A stretch of DNA of 64,000 nucleotides from Thiobacillus denitrificans ATCC 25259 (GTDB lineage Bacteria; Pseudomonadota; Gammaproteobacteria; Burkholderiales; Thiobacillaceae). Where the stretch lies: NCBI RefSeq assembly GCF_000012745.1, contig NC_007404.1, positions 1,240,001 to 1,304,000 of the forward strand, in the 5' to 3' direction. Every line of letters begins with the position of its first letter. The first letter of the stretch is position 1. Below are positions 1 to 11,058 of this stretch, in pieces. Both the position numbers and the translations under genes were made by a program. Below the pieces are notes generated by a model. The model worked only from the letters and a program-made list of their open reading frames with translations. It did not search any database and was not told where the DNA came from.

Positions 1-1
1 C

Positions 2-337
2 GACATACCCGAACTGGTCCTGATGCCCGGGGCGACGCATCTCGCTGCGATCGAGGTGCAGGCTTCTGTCGAATCACTACACTACGCATACCGTCTCGTG
101 AAAACCCTGGCGCAGCGCCCGGCCGTGGCCGGCGTTGGACTTTTCGGCGACCCCGCCGCCTGTGCGCGTGTGCTTGCCGCAAGCGGCAACTTTCTCGCCG
201 CGGCGTTCTCCGATACGGTATGCAGCGTGGCTGCAGAGACTGACGCTTTTGCCGCGCTTGCCGTTAGAATGAGCGCGGAGGAGGGCCGTTTGACGGCTTT
301 TTATAACAAAGGGGCAAACCCGAATCATGGTCGGTAA
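2..337 (+). CDS. 3' end of an unidentified gene upstream of fliA
   Basis: An open frame runs in from the left edge and stops 11 bases inside fliA, so the two are translationally coupled. Only about 111 C-terminal residues are visible; they are alanine-rich with no clear motif. In many betaproteobacteria the gene before fliA encodes the MinD-like flagellar ATPase FlhG/FleN, so this could be its C-terminus, but the visible sequence does not prove it. The upstream sequence would settle its identity. Confidence 0.5.
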   Translation, partial: DIPELVLMPGATHLAAIEVQASVESLHYAYRLVKTLAQRPAVAGVGLFGDPAACARVLAASGNFLAAAFSDTVCSVAAETDAFAALAVRMSAEEGRLTAFYNKGANPNHGR

Positions 338-1037
338 ACCATCGTCGCAGGACGAGCAGATCACCAAATATGCACCGCTGGTCAAGCGCATCGCGTATCA
401 CATGATGGCGCGCCTGCCGGCCAGCGTCGAAGTCGACGACCTGATCCAGGTCGGGTTGATCGGCCTCATGGACGCCGTATCGCGCTTCGACGGCACGCAG
501 GGTGCGCAATTCGAGTCGTATGCGACGCAGCGCATCCGTGGCGCGATGCTCGACGAGTTGCGCGAGGCGGACTGGCTGCCGCGCCACGTACGGCAGAAGT
601 CACGGCAGATCGAAGCGGCGATCCACAAGCTCGAACAGCGGCACGGCAAGGCGCCGAGCGAGTCGGAAATATCGGCCGAACTCGGCATTCCGATCGATCA
701 GTACCAGTCGATGCTTGGCGACGTCAAATGCTCGCAGCTGCTCTACTACGAGGATTTTTCCGACGAGGACAGCGCGAGTTTTCTCGAACGCTATCTCGTC
801 GACGGCAGCAACGATCCGCTCGCGGTGCTCGAGGACGAGGGCTTCCGCGCCAGCCTGATCGCAGCGATCCATCACCTGCCCGAGCGCGAGCGCAGCATGA
901 TGGGCATGTACTACGAGCAGGACATGAACCTCAAGGAGATCGGCGCGGTGCTCGGCGTCTCCGAATCACGCGTATGCCAGCTGCACTCGCAGGCCGTCGC
1001 GCGGCTGCGCGCGCAACTCAAGATCTGGAAAGACTGA
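327..1037 (+). CDS. fliA: RNA polymerase sigma-28 factor FliA
   Basis: This 236-residue sigma factor directs transcription of late flagellar and chemotaxis genes. Region 2 is clear near residues 25-85 (KRIAYHMMARLPASVEVDDL, then the RIRGAMLDELR core contact segment). Region 3 follows, and region 4 near residues 185-230 carries the helix-turn-helix (LKEIGAVLGVSESRVCQLHSQA). The length is typical of the family. The ATG at 327 lies inside the end of the preceding frame, as expected for a flagellar operon. In this family activity is usually held back by FlgM, which is not in the window. flhDC at the right edge encodes the probable master regulator of the same regulon. Confidence 0.95.
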   Translation: MVGKPSSQDEQITKYAPLVKRIAYHMMARLPASVEVDDLIQVGLIGLMDAVSRFDGTQGAQFESYATQRIRGAMLDELREADWLPRHVRQKSRQIEAAIHKLEQRHGKAPSESEISAELGIPIDQYQSMLGDVKCSQLLYYEDFSDEDSASFLERYLVDGSNDPLAVLEDEGFRASLIAAIHHLPERERSMMGMYYEQDMNLKEIGAVLGVSESRVCQLHSQAVARLRAQLKIWKD

Positions 1038-1110
1038 CCGCGGCCCGCGCCGACATGCGCGGTCAAATCCGCGATAATGGCGGCTTCGTCAATCCGCTCG
1101 CCGTCTTTCC

Positions 1111-2334
1111 ATGAGCCAAGCCTCCCTCAAGAAAAAAGCCCTCGACTACCACCGCCTGCCCAGACCTGGCAAGCTCGAAGTCGTTTCGTCGAAACCCTGC
1201 GCGACCCAGGCCGACCTCTCGCTCGCCTATACCCCGGGCGTCGCCCAGCCGGTGCTGGAGATCGCGAAGAATCCCGCCAAGGCCTACGACTACACCAACA
1301 AGGGCAATCTCGTCGCCGTGATCACCGACGGTACCGCGATTCTCGGACTCGGTGACCGCGGCGCGCTCGCCGCGAAGCCGGTCATGGAAGGCAAGGCCGT
1401 CCTCTTCAAGCAATTCGCCGACATCGACGTCTACGACATCGAGGTCAATGCCAGAACGCCGCAGGACTTCATCAAGGTCGTCGAGGCGATCGCGCCGACC
1501 TTCGGCGGCATCAATCTCGAGGACATCGCCGCACCGCACTGCTTCGAGATCGAAGCCGCGCTGAAGAAGAAGCTCGACATCCCGGTGTTCCACGACGACC
1601 AGCATGGCACCGCCGTTATCATCTGCGCGGGGCTCATCAACGCGCTGCACGTCCAGGGCAAGACGCTCGACAGTGCGAAGATCGTCTGCCTCGGCGCGGG
1701 CGCCGCGGGGATCGCGTCGATGAAGCTCCTGCTCGCGATGGGCGCGAGGAAGTCCAACATCCTGCTCGTCGATTCCAAGGGCGTCGTGCACAAGGGGCGC
1801 ACCGACCTGAACGCCTTCAAGAAGGGTTTCGCCCGCGCGACCAAACTGCGTACGCTCGAGGACGCGATGAACGGCGCCGACGTGTTCGTCGGCGTCTCGG
1901 GCGCCGACCTCGTGAGCCCGGCCATGGTCAAGAGCATGGCCGACAACCCGGTGGTTTTCGCGCTCGCCAACCCGAATCCCGAGATCTCGCCGGCGAAGGC
2001 GATGGCCGCGCGCAGCGACCTCGTGATGGCGACCGGACGCTCCGACTATCCGAACCAGGTCAACAACGTACTTGGCTTTCCCTTCATCTTCCGCGGCGCG
2101 CTCGATGCGCGCGCACGCGAGATCACGCAGGACATGCTGATCGCCGCCGTCAACGCGCTCGCCGAACTCGCGCGCGAGCCGGTTCCGGCTGCGGTGCTCA
2201 AGGCCTATCAGCTGAAGAAACTCAAGTTCGGACCGGACTACATCCTGCCCAAGCCTTTCGACCCGCGGCTGGCCGAGCGTGTGCCGCAGGCCGTCGCCAA
2301 GGCGGCCCGGAAGGCCGTCAGAAAACGGCGCTGA
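1111..2334 (+). CDS. Malic enzyme, short form without phosphotransacetylase domain
   Basis: The 407-residue protein should catalyse oxidative decarboxylation of malate to pyruvate. The N-terminal malic domain contains YTPGVAQPV and the acidic metal-binding stretch FHDDQHGTA. The C-terminal NAD(P) domain has the Rossmann motif [13 protein letters not shown] and the conserved [11 protein letters not shown] segment. MaeB-type enzymes usually carry a phosphotransacetylase-like domain of about 300 residues; here the protein ends soon after the dehydrogenase domain, so it is the short type. Cofactor preference cannot be read from the sequence. It sits just upstream of the TCA operon, separated from sdhC by 17 bases, which fits an anaplerotic role and possible co-transcription. 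Confidence 0.9.
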   Translation: MSQASLKKKALDYHRLPRPGKLEVVSSKPCATQADLSLAYTPGVAQPVLEIAKNPAKAYDYTNKGNLVAVITDGTAILGLGDRGALAAKPVMEGKAVLFKQFADIDVYDIEVNARTPQDFIKVVEAIAPTFGGINLEDIAAPHCFEIEAALKKKLDIPVFHDDQHGTAVIICAGLINALHVQGKTLDSAKIVCLGAGAAGIASMKLLLAMGARKSNILLVDSKGVVHKGRTDLNAFKKGFARATKLRTLEDAMNGADVFVGVSGADLVSPAMVKSMADNPVVFALANPNPEISPAKAMAARSDLVMATGRSDYPNQVNNVLGFPFIFRGALDARAREITQDMLIAAVNALAELAREPVPAAVLKAYQLKKLKFGPDYILPKPFDPRLAERVPQAVAKAARKAVRKRR

Positions 2335-2351
2335 GCGAACAAAACACGGCC

Positions 2352-2732
2352 GTGAAGCCCGTCCCGCGCCCCGTTTATCTCGATCTGTTCCGCATCCATC
2401 TGCCCCTGCCGGGCTGGGTGTCGATCCTGCACCGGGTGTCGGGCGCGCTGCTGTTTCTCGCGTTGCCGACGGGCGTATGGCTGCTCTCGGTCTCGCTGTC
2501 GGACGAGGCGGGCTACCGGTACGTCAGCGAGGTCTTCGCGCATCCGCTCGCGCGCACCGCCACGCTGGTGCTGGTCTGGGCCGCGAGCCATCACTTCTTC
2601 GCCGGGCTGCGCCACCTGGCGCTCGACGTGCACTGGGGCGAAGACCTCGCGTCGGCGCGCCGGAGCAGCCTCGCCGTGATGGTCGCGGCGGGGCTCGCGA
2701 CGGGCCTCGCCGCGTGGAGACTGTTCGGATGA
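2352..2732 (+). CDS. sdhC: Succinate dehydrogenase cytochrome b556 subunit
   Basis: This 126-residue membrane subunit helps anchor succinate dehydrogenase and bind haem b and quinone. The motif [17 protein letters not shown] (residues 17-33) is the SdhC signature with the quinone-site serine and arginine. Three hydrophobic segments follow, and a haem-ligand histidine is likely within the second ([14 protein letters not shown]). A GTG at 2352 is the best start because it lies just before the conserved N-terminus [14 protein letters not shown]. The stop overlaps the sdhD start (ATGA). Confidence 0.93.
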   Translation: MKPVPRPVYLDLFRIHLPLPGWVSILHRVSGALLFLALPTGVWLLSVSLSDEAGYRYVSEVFAHPLARTATLVLVWAASHHFFAGLRHLALDVHWGEDLASARRSSLAVMVAAGLATGLAAWRLFG

Positions 2733-3088
2733 AAGCCGCGACCGGCTCGCACACGGGGACCGGAACCTGGCTCGTGCAGCGCGCGACGGCGGTCGTGCTC
2801 GCGCTGGCCCTGCCGCTCCTGCTGCTGCGCTTTCTCGCCGCGCCGCCGCTCGACTTCGCCGCCTGGCAGGCGCTGCTCGCGCCGCTCTGGCTGCGTCTGC
2901 TGATGCTGCTCGCGGCCGGCGCGCTGGCCCTTCACGCCTGGGTCGGCGTGCGCGACATCCTGATGGATTACGTCCATGCGACCGGACTGCGCCTGACGAT
3001 ATATATGGCCGTGATCGGCACCCTGGCGACGAGTGTCGCGTGGCTCGCCGCGATCCTGTTCGGCCCGGTCTTCGGGCGCGCGGCGTGA
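2729..3088 (+). CDS. sdhD: Succinate dehydrogenase membrane anchor subunit
   Basis: The 119-residue protein has three hydrophobic helices and the SdhD pattern [13 protein letters not shown] near residue 15, plus [15 protein letters not shown] near residue 72, which holds the haem-ligand histidine and the quinone-site region. It overlaps sdhC by four bases and sdhA by four bases, so the genes are translationally coupled. The product is the second small integral subunit of complex II. Confidence 0.92.
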   Translation: MKAATGSHTGTGTWLVQRATAVVLALALPLLLLRFLAAPPLDFAAWQALLAPLWLRLLMLLAAGALALHAWVGVRDILMDYVHATGLRLTIYMAVIGTLATSVAWLAAILFGPVFGRAA

Positions 3089-4839
3089 ACCGGCGCCGCT
3101 TCGACGCGCTGATCGTCGGCGGCGGCGGTGCCGGCCTGCGCGCCGCGCTGCAGCTTGCGCGCTCGGACCACAAGGTCGCCGTGGTGTCGAAGGTATTCCC
3201 GACACGCTCGCACACCGTTTCTGCACAGGGCGGCATCACGGCGGCGCTGGCGAACGTCGACGACGACCGCTGGGAATGGCACATGTACGACACGGTCAAG
3301 GGCGGCGACTGGCTGGGCGACCAGGATGCGATCGAGTTCATGTGCCGCGAGGCGGCGTCGGCCGTCTACGAACTCGAACACATGGGGCTGCCGTTCTCGC
3401 GGCTCGACGATGGCAGGATCTACCAGCGGCCCTTCGGCGGGCAGTCGAAAAACTTCGGCGGCGAGCAGGCGACGCGCACCTGCGCCGCGGCCGACCGCAC
3501 CGGCCATGCGCTGCTGCACACGCTCTACCAGCAGAACATCGCGCACCGCACGCAATTCTTCGACGAATACTTCGCGCTCGACCTCGTGCGCGACGACGCG
3601 GGCTACTGCCTCGGCGTGACCGCGCTTTCCATCGAAACCGGCGAGCCGGTGTTGATCGAGGCGCGCACGACGCTGCTCGCGACGGGCGGGGCAGGGCGCA
3701 TTTTCGGCAACACCAGCAACGCGATGATCAACACCGGCGACGGCCTCGGCATGGTCCTGCGCGCCGGCCTGCCGCTGCAGGACATGGAGTTCTGGCAGTT
3801 CCACCCGACCGGGATCGCCGGCGTCGGCAGCCTTATTACCGAAGGCGCGCGTGGCGAGGGCGGCTACCTGCTGAACCGTCACGGCGAGCGCTTCATGGAG
3901 CGCTACGCACCGCACGCCCGGGACCTCGCCGGCCGCGACGTGGTCGCCCGCGCGATCGCGATCGAGATCGCGGAAGGGCGCGGCTGCGGGCCCCGGGCGG
4001 ACTACGTCGAGCTCAAGATCGACCAGCTCGGCGAACAGACCATTTCGGAGAAACTGCCGGGCATCCGCGAACTCGCGATCCGCTTCGCCGGCGTCGACCC
4101 GGTCGAGAAGCCGATTCCAGTCGCACCGACGGCGCACTACATGATGGGCGGCATTCCGACCGACCTGCATGGCCAGGTCGTCGCCCCCGCGCGCTTCGGC
4201 CCCGAGGAGCCGGTGCCCGGCCTCTATGCCGTCGGCGAGTGTGCCTGCGTGTCGGTGCACGGCGCGAACCGCCTCGGCGGCAACTCGCTGCTCGACCTCA
4301 TCGTCTTCGGCCGCGCCGCGGGCCGGCACATGCTCGACTACCTGCGCGACAACCCCTACCCGCGCGCGCTGCCCGAGAATGCCGCCGAAGCGAGCCTGCA
4401 GCGCCTCGCGCGCTGGGAGCGCCCGGGCGGCGAACGCGTCGCCGCGATCACCGACGACCTGCGGCGCATGATGGGCGCGCACGCCGGCGTTTTCCGCACC
4501 GAGACGAGCCTGCGCGAAGGCCTGCGCAAACTCGACCTGCTCGAAGCGCGGCTCGCGCACGCCGGCCTGCAGGACACCAGCCGCATCTTCAACACGGCGC
4601 GCATCGAAGCGCTCGAGCTGGAAAACCTGATCGGGGTCGCGCGCGCGACCCTGGTCTCGGCGATCCACCGCACCGAGAGCCGCGGCGCCCATACGCGCGA
4701 GGACTTCCCGCGACGCGACGACGAGAACTGGCTCAGGCACACCCTCTATTCGCGCGAGGGGGATCAGGTGGATAGCAAGCCGGTGCGCTTGAAGCCGTTG
4801 ACCGTGGAGTCGATACGGCCGAAGGAGAGGGTGTATTGA
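3085..4839 (+). CDS. sdhA: Succinate dehydrogenase flavoprotein subunit
   Basis: This is the catalytic subunit of complex II, oxidising succinate to fumarate. The dinucleotide fold is at residues 9-17 (LIVGGGGAG). The covalent-FAD histidine is His43 in [14 protein letters not shown] and [14 protein letters not shown] carry active-site residues. The preferred start is the GTG at 3085, giving 584 residues; it overlaps the sdhD stop and leaves the usual short leader [15 protein letters not shown] longer open frame reaches back to 3040, but that part lies inside sdhD. The C-terminal tail [10 protein letters not shown] is typical of the family. Confidence 0.97.
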   Translation: MNRRRFDALIVGGGGAGLRAALQLARSDHKVAVVSKVFPTRSHTVSAQGGITAALANVDDDRWEWHMYDTVKGGDWLGDQDAIEFMCREAASAVYELEHMGLPFSRLDDGRIYQRPFGGQSKNFGGEQATRTCAAADRTGHALLHTLYQQNIAHRTQFFDEYFALDLVRDDAGYCLGVTALSIETGEPVLIEARTTLLATGGAGRIFGNTSNAMINTGDGLGMVLRAGLPLQDMEFWQFHPTGIAGVGSLITEGARGEGGYLLNRHGERFMERYAPHARDLAGRDVVARAIAIEIAEGRGCGPRADYVELKIDQLGEQTISEKLPGIRELAIRFAGVDPVEKPIPVAPTAHYMMGGIPTDLHGQVVAPARFGPEEPVPGLYAVGECACVSVHGANRLGGNSLLDLIVFGRAAGRHMLDYLRDNPYPRALPENAAEASLQRLARWERPGGERVAAITDDLRRMMGAHAGVFRTETSLREGLRKLDLLEARLAHAGLQDTSRIFNTARIEALELENLIGVARATLVSAIHRTESRGAHTREDFPRRDDENWLRHTLYSREGDQVDSKPVRLKPLTVESIRPKERVY

Positions 4840-4927
4840 TGGTTCAGGGGCGGGTTAAGCAACGGGCGAAACGCGAAGCCATTGCCCATACTGGACGGCA
4901 TTCACGGCGTTGGCGTAGGACGCCGAT

Positions 4928-5623
4928 ATGAAATTCCGCGTCTACCGCTACTCTCCGGAGTCCGGCAAAAAACCCTTCATGCAGGACGTCGAGCTCGACA
5001 TCGACCCGGCCGGCAAGATGCTGCTCGACGCGCTGCTCGCGATCAAGGCTCAGGACGAAACTTTGTCGTTGCGCCGCTCGTGCCGCGAGGGCGTGTGCGG
5101 GTCCGACGCGATGAACGTCAACGGCAGGAACCGGCTCGCCTGCATCACGCCCTTGTCCGAACTGAAGGAGCCGATCGAGGTGCGGCCGCTGCCGGGGCTG
5201 CCCGTGATCCGCGATCTCGTCGTCGACATGGAGCCGTTCTACAGGCAGTACCGCTCGATCAAGCCCTGGCTCATCAACGACGATCCCGAGCCCGAAGTCG
5301 AGCGCATGCAGAGCCCGGAAGACCGCGGGCTGCTCGACGGCGCCTACGAATGCATCCTGTGCGCCTGCTGCACGTCGTCGTGTCCCTCGTACTGGTGGAA
5401 CCCGGAGAAGTTCGTCGGCCCAGCCGGACTGCTGCAGGCCTACCGCTTCATCGCCGACTCGCGCGACGAAGCGACCGCAGCGCGCCTCGACAACCTCGAG
5501 GATCCCTACCGGCTGTATCGTTGCCGCGGCATCATGAACTGTGTCGACGTCTGCCCCAAGGGCCTCAACCCTGCGGGGGCGATCGCGCGGATCCGCACGC
5601 TGCTGGCCAAACGCCGTGTCTGA
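4928..5623 (+). CDS. sdhB: Succinate dehydrogenase iron-sulfur subunit
   Basis: The 231-residue electron-transfer subunit links SdhA to the membrane quinone site. The 2Fe-2S ligands are in CREGVCGSDAMNVNG and the downstream Cys of NRLACIT. The 4Fe-4S motif is CILCACCTSSCPS and the 3Fe-4S motif is CRGIMNCVDVCPKGL. An 88-base gap separates it from sdhA, and I see no gene or terminator in that gap. Its stop overlaps the proposed GTG start of sdhE. Confidence 0.96.
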   Translation: MKFRVYRYSPESGKKPFMQDVELDIDPAGKMLLDALLAIKAQDETLSLRRSCREGVCGSDAMNVNGRNRLACITPLSELKEPIEVRPLPGLPVIRDLVVDMEPFYRQYRSIKPWLINDDPEPEVERMQSPEDRGLLDGAYECILCACCTSSCPSYWWNPEKFVGPAGLLQAYRFIADSRDEATAARLDNLEDPYRLYRCRGIMNCVDVCPKGLNPAGAIARIRTLLAKRRV

Positions 5624-5930
5624 GTCACGGCCGGCGGTGGATGATGCCGAAGGCGCAGGGGGAAATTTTCCCGACGACGCGGGCAACCTGCAAAGCGCCC
5701 GGATCGCCTGGCGCTGCCGTCGCGGCCTGCTCGAGCTGGATCTCTGGCTGGGTGGCTTTTGGGCCGCGCAGCGCGCTACACTTCGGTCTCGTGAGACCGC
5801 CGCGTTCGTGCGCCTCCTGGCCTTGTCGGACATGGAAATCCTCGACAGGCTGCACGGCCGCTCGGCGCCGGACGATGCCGACGTCGACGCGCTCATTCAA
5901 CGCCTGAAAAATTTTCGAGAAGCAAAATGA
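5616..5930 (+). CDS. sdhE: Succinate dehydrogenase flavinylation factor SdhE
   Basis: This small protein promotes covalent FAD attachment to SdhA. The core motif is RRGLLELD in the segment [18 protein letters not shown], matching the RGxxE motif of the YgfY/SdhE family, followed by a helical C-terminus ([15 protein letters not shown]). The GTG at 5616 overlaps the sdhB stop and gives 104 residues, including an unusually long, poorly conserved N-terminal leader of about 35 residues. An internal start cannot be excluded. It overlaps gltA by four bases. Confidence 0.88.
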   Translation: MSESRPAVDDAEGAGGNFPDDAGNLQSARIAWRCRRGLLELDLWLGGFWAAQRATLRSRETAAFVRLLALSDMEILDRLHGRSAPDDADVDALIQRLKNFREAK

Positions 5931-7222
5931 AGAAAACCGTCACCCTCACTTTCAGCGACGGCAGTCCCGCGATTGAATTGCCGATCGAAGAGGGCACCTA
6001 CGGCAAGCCCGTGATCGACATCCGCGCCCTCGGCGCACACGGCTATTTCACGCACGACCCGGGCTTCACCGCGACTTCGAGCTGTACCTCGTCGATCACC
6101 TACATCGACGGCGACGAAGGCCTGCTGTACTACCGGGGCTACCCGATCGACCAACTCGCCTACCAGTCGGACTTCATGGAAGTCAGCTACCTGCTGCTGC
6201 ACGGCGAACTGCCGACGGCGGAACAGAAGGCCGGGTTCGAGCAGTCGATCCGTCACCACACGCTGCTGCACGACCAGATCGAAAACGTGTTCCGCGGCTT
6301 TCGCCGCAGCGCGCACCCGATGGCGGTGATGATCGGCGTGACCGGCGCGATGTCGGCCTTCTATCACGCCGGCCTCGACAACTTCAATCCCGAGCACCGC
6401 GAGATCGTCGCCCACCGCCTGATCGCCAAGATCCCGACCGTCGCCGCGTGGGCGTACAAGTTCAACGAGGGCCAGCCCTTCGTCTACCCGCAGAACCGCC
6501 TGTCCTACGCCGAGAACTTCATGTACATGATGTTCTCGAGCCCCTGCGAGGAATACGTGCCCAACCCGGTGCTGGCGCGCGCGCTCGACCGCATCTTCAT
6601 CCTGCACGCCGACCACGAGCAGAACGCGTCGACCTCGACGGTACGGCTCGCCGGGTCGAGCGGCGCCAACCCCTACGCCTGCATCGCGAGCGGCATGGCG
6701 TCGCTGTGGGGGCCGCTGCACGGCGGCGCCAACGAAGCCGTGCTCCGCATGCTCGAGGAGATCGACGACGCGTCCAAGATTCCCGATTTCATCAAGCGCG
6801 CGAAGGACAAATCCGATCCTTTCCGCCTGATGGGCTTCGGTCATCGCGTCTACAAGAACATGGACCCGCGCGCGGCGATCATCCGCCGCACCTGCTACGA
6901 GGTGCTCGACGAGCTTGGCCTGCGTGACGATCCGCAGTTCAAGATCGCGCTCGAGCTCGAGCGCATCGCGCTTGAGGACGAGTACTTCATCGAGCGCAAA
7001 CTCTATCCGAACGTCGACTTCTATTCGGGCATCATCTTCCGCGCGATGGGTATTCCGACCAGCATGTTCACGGCATTGTTCGCGATGGCGCGCACGGCCG
7101 GCTGGGTCGCGCAGTGGCACGAGATGTTATCCGACCCGGCGCACAAGATCGGCCGCCCGCGCCAGCTCTACGCGGGTCCGGCGCGACGCGACTTCGTGCC
7201 GCTCGACCAGCGCAGGGCCTGA
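5927..7222 (+). CDS. gltA: Citrate synthase
   Basis: The 431-residue type II (hexameric-type) citrate synthase condenses oxaloacetate with acetyl-CoA. Catalytic segments are visible: [14 protein letters not shown] with the first histidine, [14 protein letters not shown] with the second, and YPNVDFYSG with the aspartate. The N-terminal beta domain typical of Gram-negative, NADH-sensitive enzymes is present. The ATG at 5927 overlaps the sdhE stop, placing it in the sdh operon. Confidence 0.97.
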   Translation: MKKTVTLTFSDGSPAIELPIEEGTYGKPVIDIRALGAHGYFTHDPGFTATSSCTSSITYIDGDEGLLYYRGYPIDQLAYQSDFMEVSYLLLHGELPTAEQKAGFEQSIRHHTLLHDQIENVFRGFRRSAHPMAVMIGVTGAMSAFYHAGLDNFNPEHREIVAHRLIAKIPTVAAWAYKFNEGQPFVYPQNRLSYAENFMYMMFSSPCEEYVPNPVLARALDRIFILHADHEQNASTSTVRLAGSSGANPYACIASGMASLWGPLHGGANEAVLRMLEEIDDASKIPDFIKRAKDKSDPFRLMGFGHRVYKNMDPRAAIIRRTCYEVLDELGLRDDPQFKIALELERIALEDEYFIERKLYPNVDFYSGIIFRAMGIPTSMFTALFAMARTAGWVAQWHEMLSDPAHKIGRPRQLYAGPARRDFVPLDQRRA

Positions 7223-7235
7223 GCTCGCCGCCGGC

Positions 7236-9929
7236 ATGAGCGCGCCCGACTGGCTTTCGACCTCGCCGCTCTACTCGGGCAACGCGGCGTATCTCGAGCA
7301 GTTCGGCGACGCCGCCCTCGCGGCCTGGCTCGGCCGACCGGTGTCGGCCGCGACTGACGAATCGGACGCCGCGCAGGTCGCCGTCCTGCGTCTGATCAAC
7401 GCCTATCGCTATCTGGGTGTTCGCCAGGCTGCGCTTGATCCGCTGCGCCGTTTCGAGCCGCCGTCGACCCCCGAACTCGATCCCGCACACTACGGCCTGA
7501 CCGACGCCGACCTCACGCGCGAATTCGATACCGGCTCGCTGTTCGGGGTCGAGCGCACGACGCTCGACGACATCCTGCAGCGCTTGCGCAGCGCCTACTG
7601 CGGCCACGTCGGCGTCGAATACATGCACATCACGGAGGTCACGCGCAAGCGCTGGCTGCAGGAACGCATCGAATCGGCGCAGGGCCGTTTCGGCGTCACG
7701 GCGGCGCAGAAAAAACGCCTGCTCAAGCGACTGACCGACGCCGAGACGCTCGAGAAATTCCTGCACACGCGCCACGTCGGGCAGAAGCGTTTTTCGCTCG
7801 AAGGCGGTGAAAGCCTGATCCCGCTGCTCGACCACGTGATCGCCCGCTGCGCACGGCACGGCGCGAAGGAAATCGTCATGGGCATGGCGCATCGCGGCCG
7901 CATCAACGTGCTCGTCAACATCATGGGCCGCACGGTCGACAGCCTGTACGACGAGCCGCAGGACGGCCATCCCGAGACACCGCTGTCGGGCGACGTCAAA
8001 TACCATCAGGGATTCTCGACCGACATGGGCACCGACTACGGGCCGGTCCATCTCGCGCTCGCCTTCAATCCCTCGCATCTCGAAATCGTGCACCCGGTCG
8101 TGCGCGGCTCGGTGCGTGCGCGCCAGGACCGGCGCGGCGACGTGCTCGGCTACGAGGTCGTGCCGGTGATCCTGCACGGCGACGCGGCGCTGTCGGGGCA
8201 GGGCGTCGTCATGGAAAGCCTCAACATGTCGCAGACGCGGGGCTTCCGCAACGGCGGTGCTATCCACGTCGTCATCAACAACCAGATCGGCTTCACTACA
8301 TCCGATCCGCGCGACGTGCGCTCGACGCTTTATTGCACCGACGTCGCGAAGATGGTCGAAGCGCCGGTCCTGCACGTCAACGGCGACGACCCCGAGGCGG
8401 TCGCGTTCGCGGTCCAAACCGCGGTCGACTACCGCTACACCTTCCACAAGAACGTCTTCATCGACCTCGTCTGCTATCGCCGTCACGGCCACAACGAACA
8501 GGACGAGCCGCTGGCCACCCAGCCCTTGATGTACCGGCGCGTGCAGGCGCATCCGAGCACGCGCACGCTCTACGCCCAGCGCCTGGTCGACGAGGGCGTG
8601 CTGACCCAGGCCGAGGCCGACGATCTGGTCGACGTGTGTCGCGAGCGCCTCGAGCACGGCAGGCCGCTGAGCGCGCCGGCACTGTCCGATTTCAAGGAAA
8701 CCTTCGCCACCGACTGGAGCCGCTTCCGCGGCGATGCGGGCGCCGCGACGCCGGGTATTTCCGCGACGCGCCTCGACTTTCTCGGCGAGCGCATCACGAC
8801 GCTGGAGCACGAGATCGAGCTGCATCCGCGCGTGCAGAAGGTGCTCGACGACCGCCGGCGCATGCGTGCGGGCGAACTCGCGGTCGACTGGGGCTACGCC
8901 GAGAACCTCGCCTACGCGAGCCTGCTCGACGTCGGCTACAACGTCCGCGTCTCGGGCCAGGACTCGGCACGCGGCACCTTCTTCCACCGCCACGCGGTGT
9001 GGCACGACCAGAAGCGCGAACGCCGGCAGAGTGGGGTCTACGTGCCGCTCGAACACATCCACGCGCGCCAGGGCAACTTCACGATCATCGATTCGCTGCT
9101 GTCGGAGGAAGCCGTGCTCGCGTTCGAGTACGGCTATTCGACGGCCGATCCCGACACGCTCGTCGTGTGGGAGGCGCAGTTCGGCGACTTCGCGAACGGC
9201 GCACAGGTCGTCATCGACCAGTTCATCACCAGCGGCGAAGCCAAGTGGGGCAGGCTCTGCGGCCTCACCCTGATGCTGCCGCACGGCTTCGAGGGGCAGG
9301 GGCCCGAACATTCGTCGGCGCGCCTCGAACGCTTCCTGCAACTGTGCGCACAGGAAAACATCCAGGTCTGCGTGCCGACGCTGCCCGCGCAGATGTTCCA
9401 CCTCCTGCGGCGGCAACTGCTGCGCCCGCTCAGAAAGCCGCTCGTCGTTCTGAGCCCGAAAAGCCTGCTGCGCCACCCGGCGTCGACCTCGTCGCTGGCC
9501 GACCTCTCGGACGGCGCCTTCCTGCCGGTCATCGACGATCCGCGCCAGCCGCGCGAGGCGCGGCGCGTCGTCGTGTGCAGCGGCCGGGTCTGGTTCGACC
9601 TCGAAGCGGCCCGGGCTGCCCGCGGCCTCGACGATGTCGCACTCGTGCGCATCGAGCAGCTCTATCCCTTCCCGGACGCCGAATTCGGCGCAGTGCTCGA
9701 CGTCTATCCGCTCGCCGGAACATTGGTCTGGGCACAGGAAGAGCCGATGAACCAGGGCGCCTGGTATCAGACGCTGCACCACCTCAATCGCTGCGCCCCG
9801 GCCGGACGACGTTTCCACTACGCCGGCCGGCCCGCGGCCGCGGCGCCCGCGTCGGGCTACATCTCGCGCCATCGTGCCGAACTTGAAGCGCTGCTGCGCG
9901 ACGCCCTGGAGACCTCGTATGAAGTTTGA
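7236..9929 (+). CDS. sucA: 2-oxoglutarate dehydrogenase E1 component
   Basis: This thiamine-diphosphate-dependent E1 decarboxylates 2-oxoglutarate and passes the succinyl group to the E2 lipoyl arm. The ATG at 7236 gives 897 residues, somewhat shorter than the common ~930-940. Conserved E1o blocks include [37 protein letters not shown] and [12 protein letters not shown], then the transketolase-like domain ([17 protein letters not shown]) and the C-terminal block [12 protein letters not shown]. It starts 13 bases after gltA and overlaps sucB by 11 bases. Confidence 0.96.
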   Translation: MSAPDWLSTSPLYSGNAAYLEQFGDAALAAWLGRPVSAATDESDAAQVAVLRLINAYRYLGVRQAALDPLRRFEPPSTPELDPAHYGLTDADLTREFDTGSLFGVERTTLDDILQRLRSAYCGHVGVEYMHITEVTRKRWLQERIESAQGRFGVTAAQKKRLLKRLTDAETLEKFLHTRHVGQKRFSLEGGESLIPLLDHVIARCARHGAKEIVMGMAHRGRINVLVNIMGRTVDSLYDEPQDGHPETPLSGDVKYHQGFSTDMGTDYGPVHLALAFNPSHLEIVHPVVRGSVRARQDRRGDVLGYEVVPVILHGDAALSGQGVVMESLNMSQTRGFRNGGAIHVVINNQIGFTTSDPRDVRSTLYCTDVAKMVEAPVLHVNGDDPEAVAFAVQTAVDYRYTFHKNVFIDLVCYRRHGHNEQDEPLATQPLMYRRVQAHPSTRTLYAQRLVDEGVLTQAEADDLVDVCRERLEHGRPLSAPALSDFKETFATDWSRFRGDAGAATPGISATRLDFLGERITTLEHEIELHPRVQKVLDDRRRMRAGELAVDWGYAENLAYASLLDVGYNVRVSGQDSARGTFFHRHAVWHDQKRERRQSGVYVPLEHIHARQGNFTIIDSLLSEEAVLAFEYGYSTADPDTLVVWEAQFGDFANGAQVVIDQFITSGEAKWGRLCGLTLMLPHGFEGQGPEHSSARLERFLQLCAQENIQVCVPTLPAQMFHLLRRQLLRPLRKPLVVLSPKSLLRHPASTSSLADLSDGAFLPVIDDPRQPREARRVVVCSGRVWFDLEAARAARGLDDVALVRIEQLYPFPDAEFGAVLDVYPLAGTLVWAQEEPMNQGAWYQTLHHLNRCAPAGRRFHYAGRPAAAAPASGYISRHRAELEALLRDALETSYEV

Positions 9930-11058
9930 AGTACGCGTGCCCACGCTGTCGGATTCGGTCGCCAGCGGCACGCTTTTGCCGTGGCGCAAGGCGGTCGGCG
10001 ACACGGTCGCGCGCGACGAGACGCTGGTCGATCTCGAGACCGACAAGGTCATCCTCGAAATCCCCGCGCCGGCCTCAGGCACGCTGGTCGAGGTGCGCGC
10101 GGTGGGGGGCGCCGAAGTCAGGGCGGACGAAGTCATTGCCCTGATCGAGACTGGCGAGGCCGCCGCGGCGGGCGCGCGCGAAAACGCGACGCCTGCCGCG
10201 CCCGCGCCGGCGCCCCCGGCCGCGACTGCGCCCGCTCGGGCCGCAGCGCCGGCGGAGTCTCCGTCAGTGGCGGCGCCGCCTCCCCGCGTGGCGACGGCCA
10301 CCGCGCCGCAGCCGCGGGTCGCCCCGCCTCCGGCCCGTGCCGCCGCGCAGCCGGGCGAGAGCCGTCGCGAGCCGATGTCGCGTCTGCGCCAGCGCGTGGC
10401 CGAGCGCCTCGTCGCGGCACAGCACACGGCGGCCATGCTCACCACGTTCAACGAAGTGAACATGCAACCCGTGAACGAATTGCGCCAGCGCTTCAAGGCC
10501 GACTTCGAGGTCCGCCACGGCGTCAAGCTCGGCTACATGTCGTTCTTCGTGCGTGCGGTCTGCCGGGCGCTCGAAGCCTTCCCGATCGTCAACGCGCGGA
10601 TCGACGGCAATGACATCGTGTGGCATGGCGACGCCGACATCGGCATCGCGATTTCGAGCCCGCGCGGACTCGTCGTGCCCATCCTGCGCCGCGCGCAGCA
10701 GCTCTCGTCGGACGAAATCGAACGCGCGATCGCCGACTTCGCGCGGCGCGCACGCGACAGCAAGCTCGCGCTCGAGGAGCTCGCCGGCGGGACGTTCTCG
10801 ATCACGAACGGCGGCGTGTTCGGCTCGCTGCTCTCGACCCCGATCCTCAATCCGCCGCAGTCGGCGATTCTCGGCATGCACACGATCCAGGAAAGGCCGG
10901 TCGCCGAGCATGGCCAGGTCGTGATCCGGCCCATGATGTATCTCGCGCTGACCTACGACCACCGGCTGATCGACGGCCGCGACGCGGTGCAGTTCCTGGT
11001 CGCGGTCAAGGCGGCGCTCGAAGCGCCCGACGCGCCGCTGCCGGAATACCGCGCATGA
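9919..11058 (+). CDS. sucB: Dihydrolipoamide succinyltransferase (E2), no recognisable E3-binding domain
   Basis: The 379-residue E2 of the 2-oxoglutarate dehydrogenase complex has an N-terminal lipoyl domain (residues 1-77, lipoyl Lys43 in [11 protein letters not shown]) and a C-terminal acyltransferase domain (about 150-379) with the catalytic motif [12 protein letters not shown]. Between them, residues 80-148 are an Ala/Pro/Arg linker. The usual peripheral-subunit-binding domain, which docks E1 and/or E3 and normally has a G-x-G-x-x-GR(I/L) pattern, is not visible. The start ATG lies inside the end of sucA. The stop overlaps the start of the ABC ATPase gene; no lpd gene follows. Confidence 0.93.
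   Translation: MKFEVRVPTLSDSVASGTLLPWRKAVGDTVARDETLVDLETDKVILEIPAPASGTLVEVRAVGGAEVRADEVIALIETGEAAAAGARENATPAAPAPAPPAATAPARAAAPAESPSVAAPPPRVATATAPQPRVAPPPARAAAQPGESRREPMSRLRQRVAERLVAAQHTAAMLTTFNEVNMQPVNELRQRFKADFEVRHGVKLGYMSFFVRAVCRALEAFPIVNARIDGNDIVWHGDADIGIAISSPRGLVVPILRRAQQLSSDEIERAIADFARRARDSKLALEELAGGTFSITNGGVFGSLLSTPILNPPQSAILGMHTIQERPVAEHGQVVIRPMMYLALTYDHRLIDGRDAVQFLVAVKAALEAPDAPLPEYRA

Noticed and set aside
7068-10526. A 1152-codon open frame on the - strand
   Set aside because: It lies antisense to sucA and sucB, which have full family motifs. Its composition (Arg/Val/Asp/Ala-rich) is that expected from the complement of GC-rich coding sequence.
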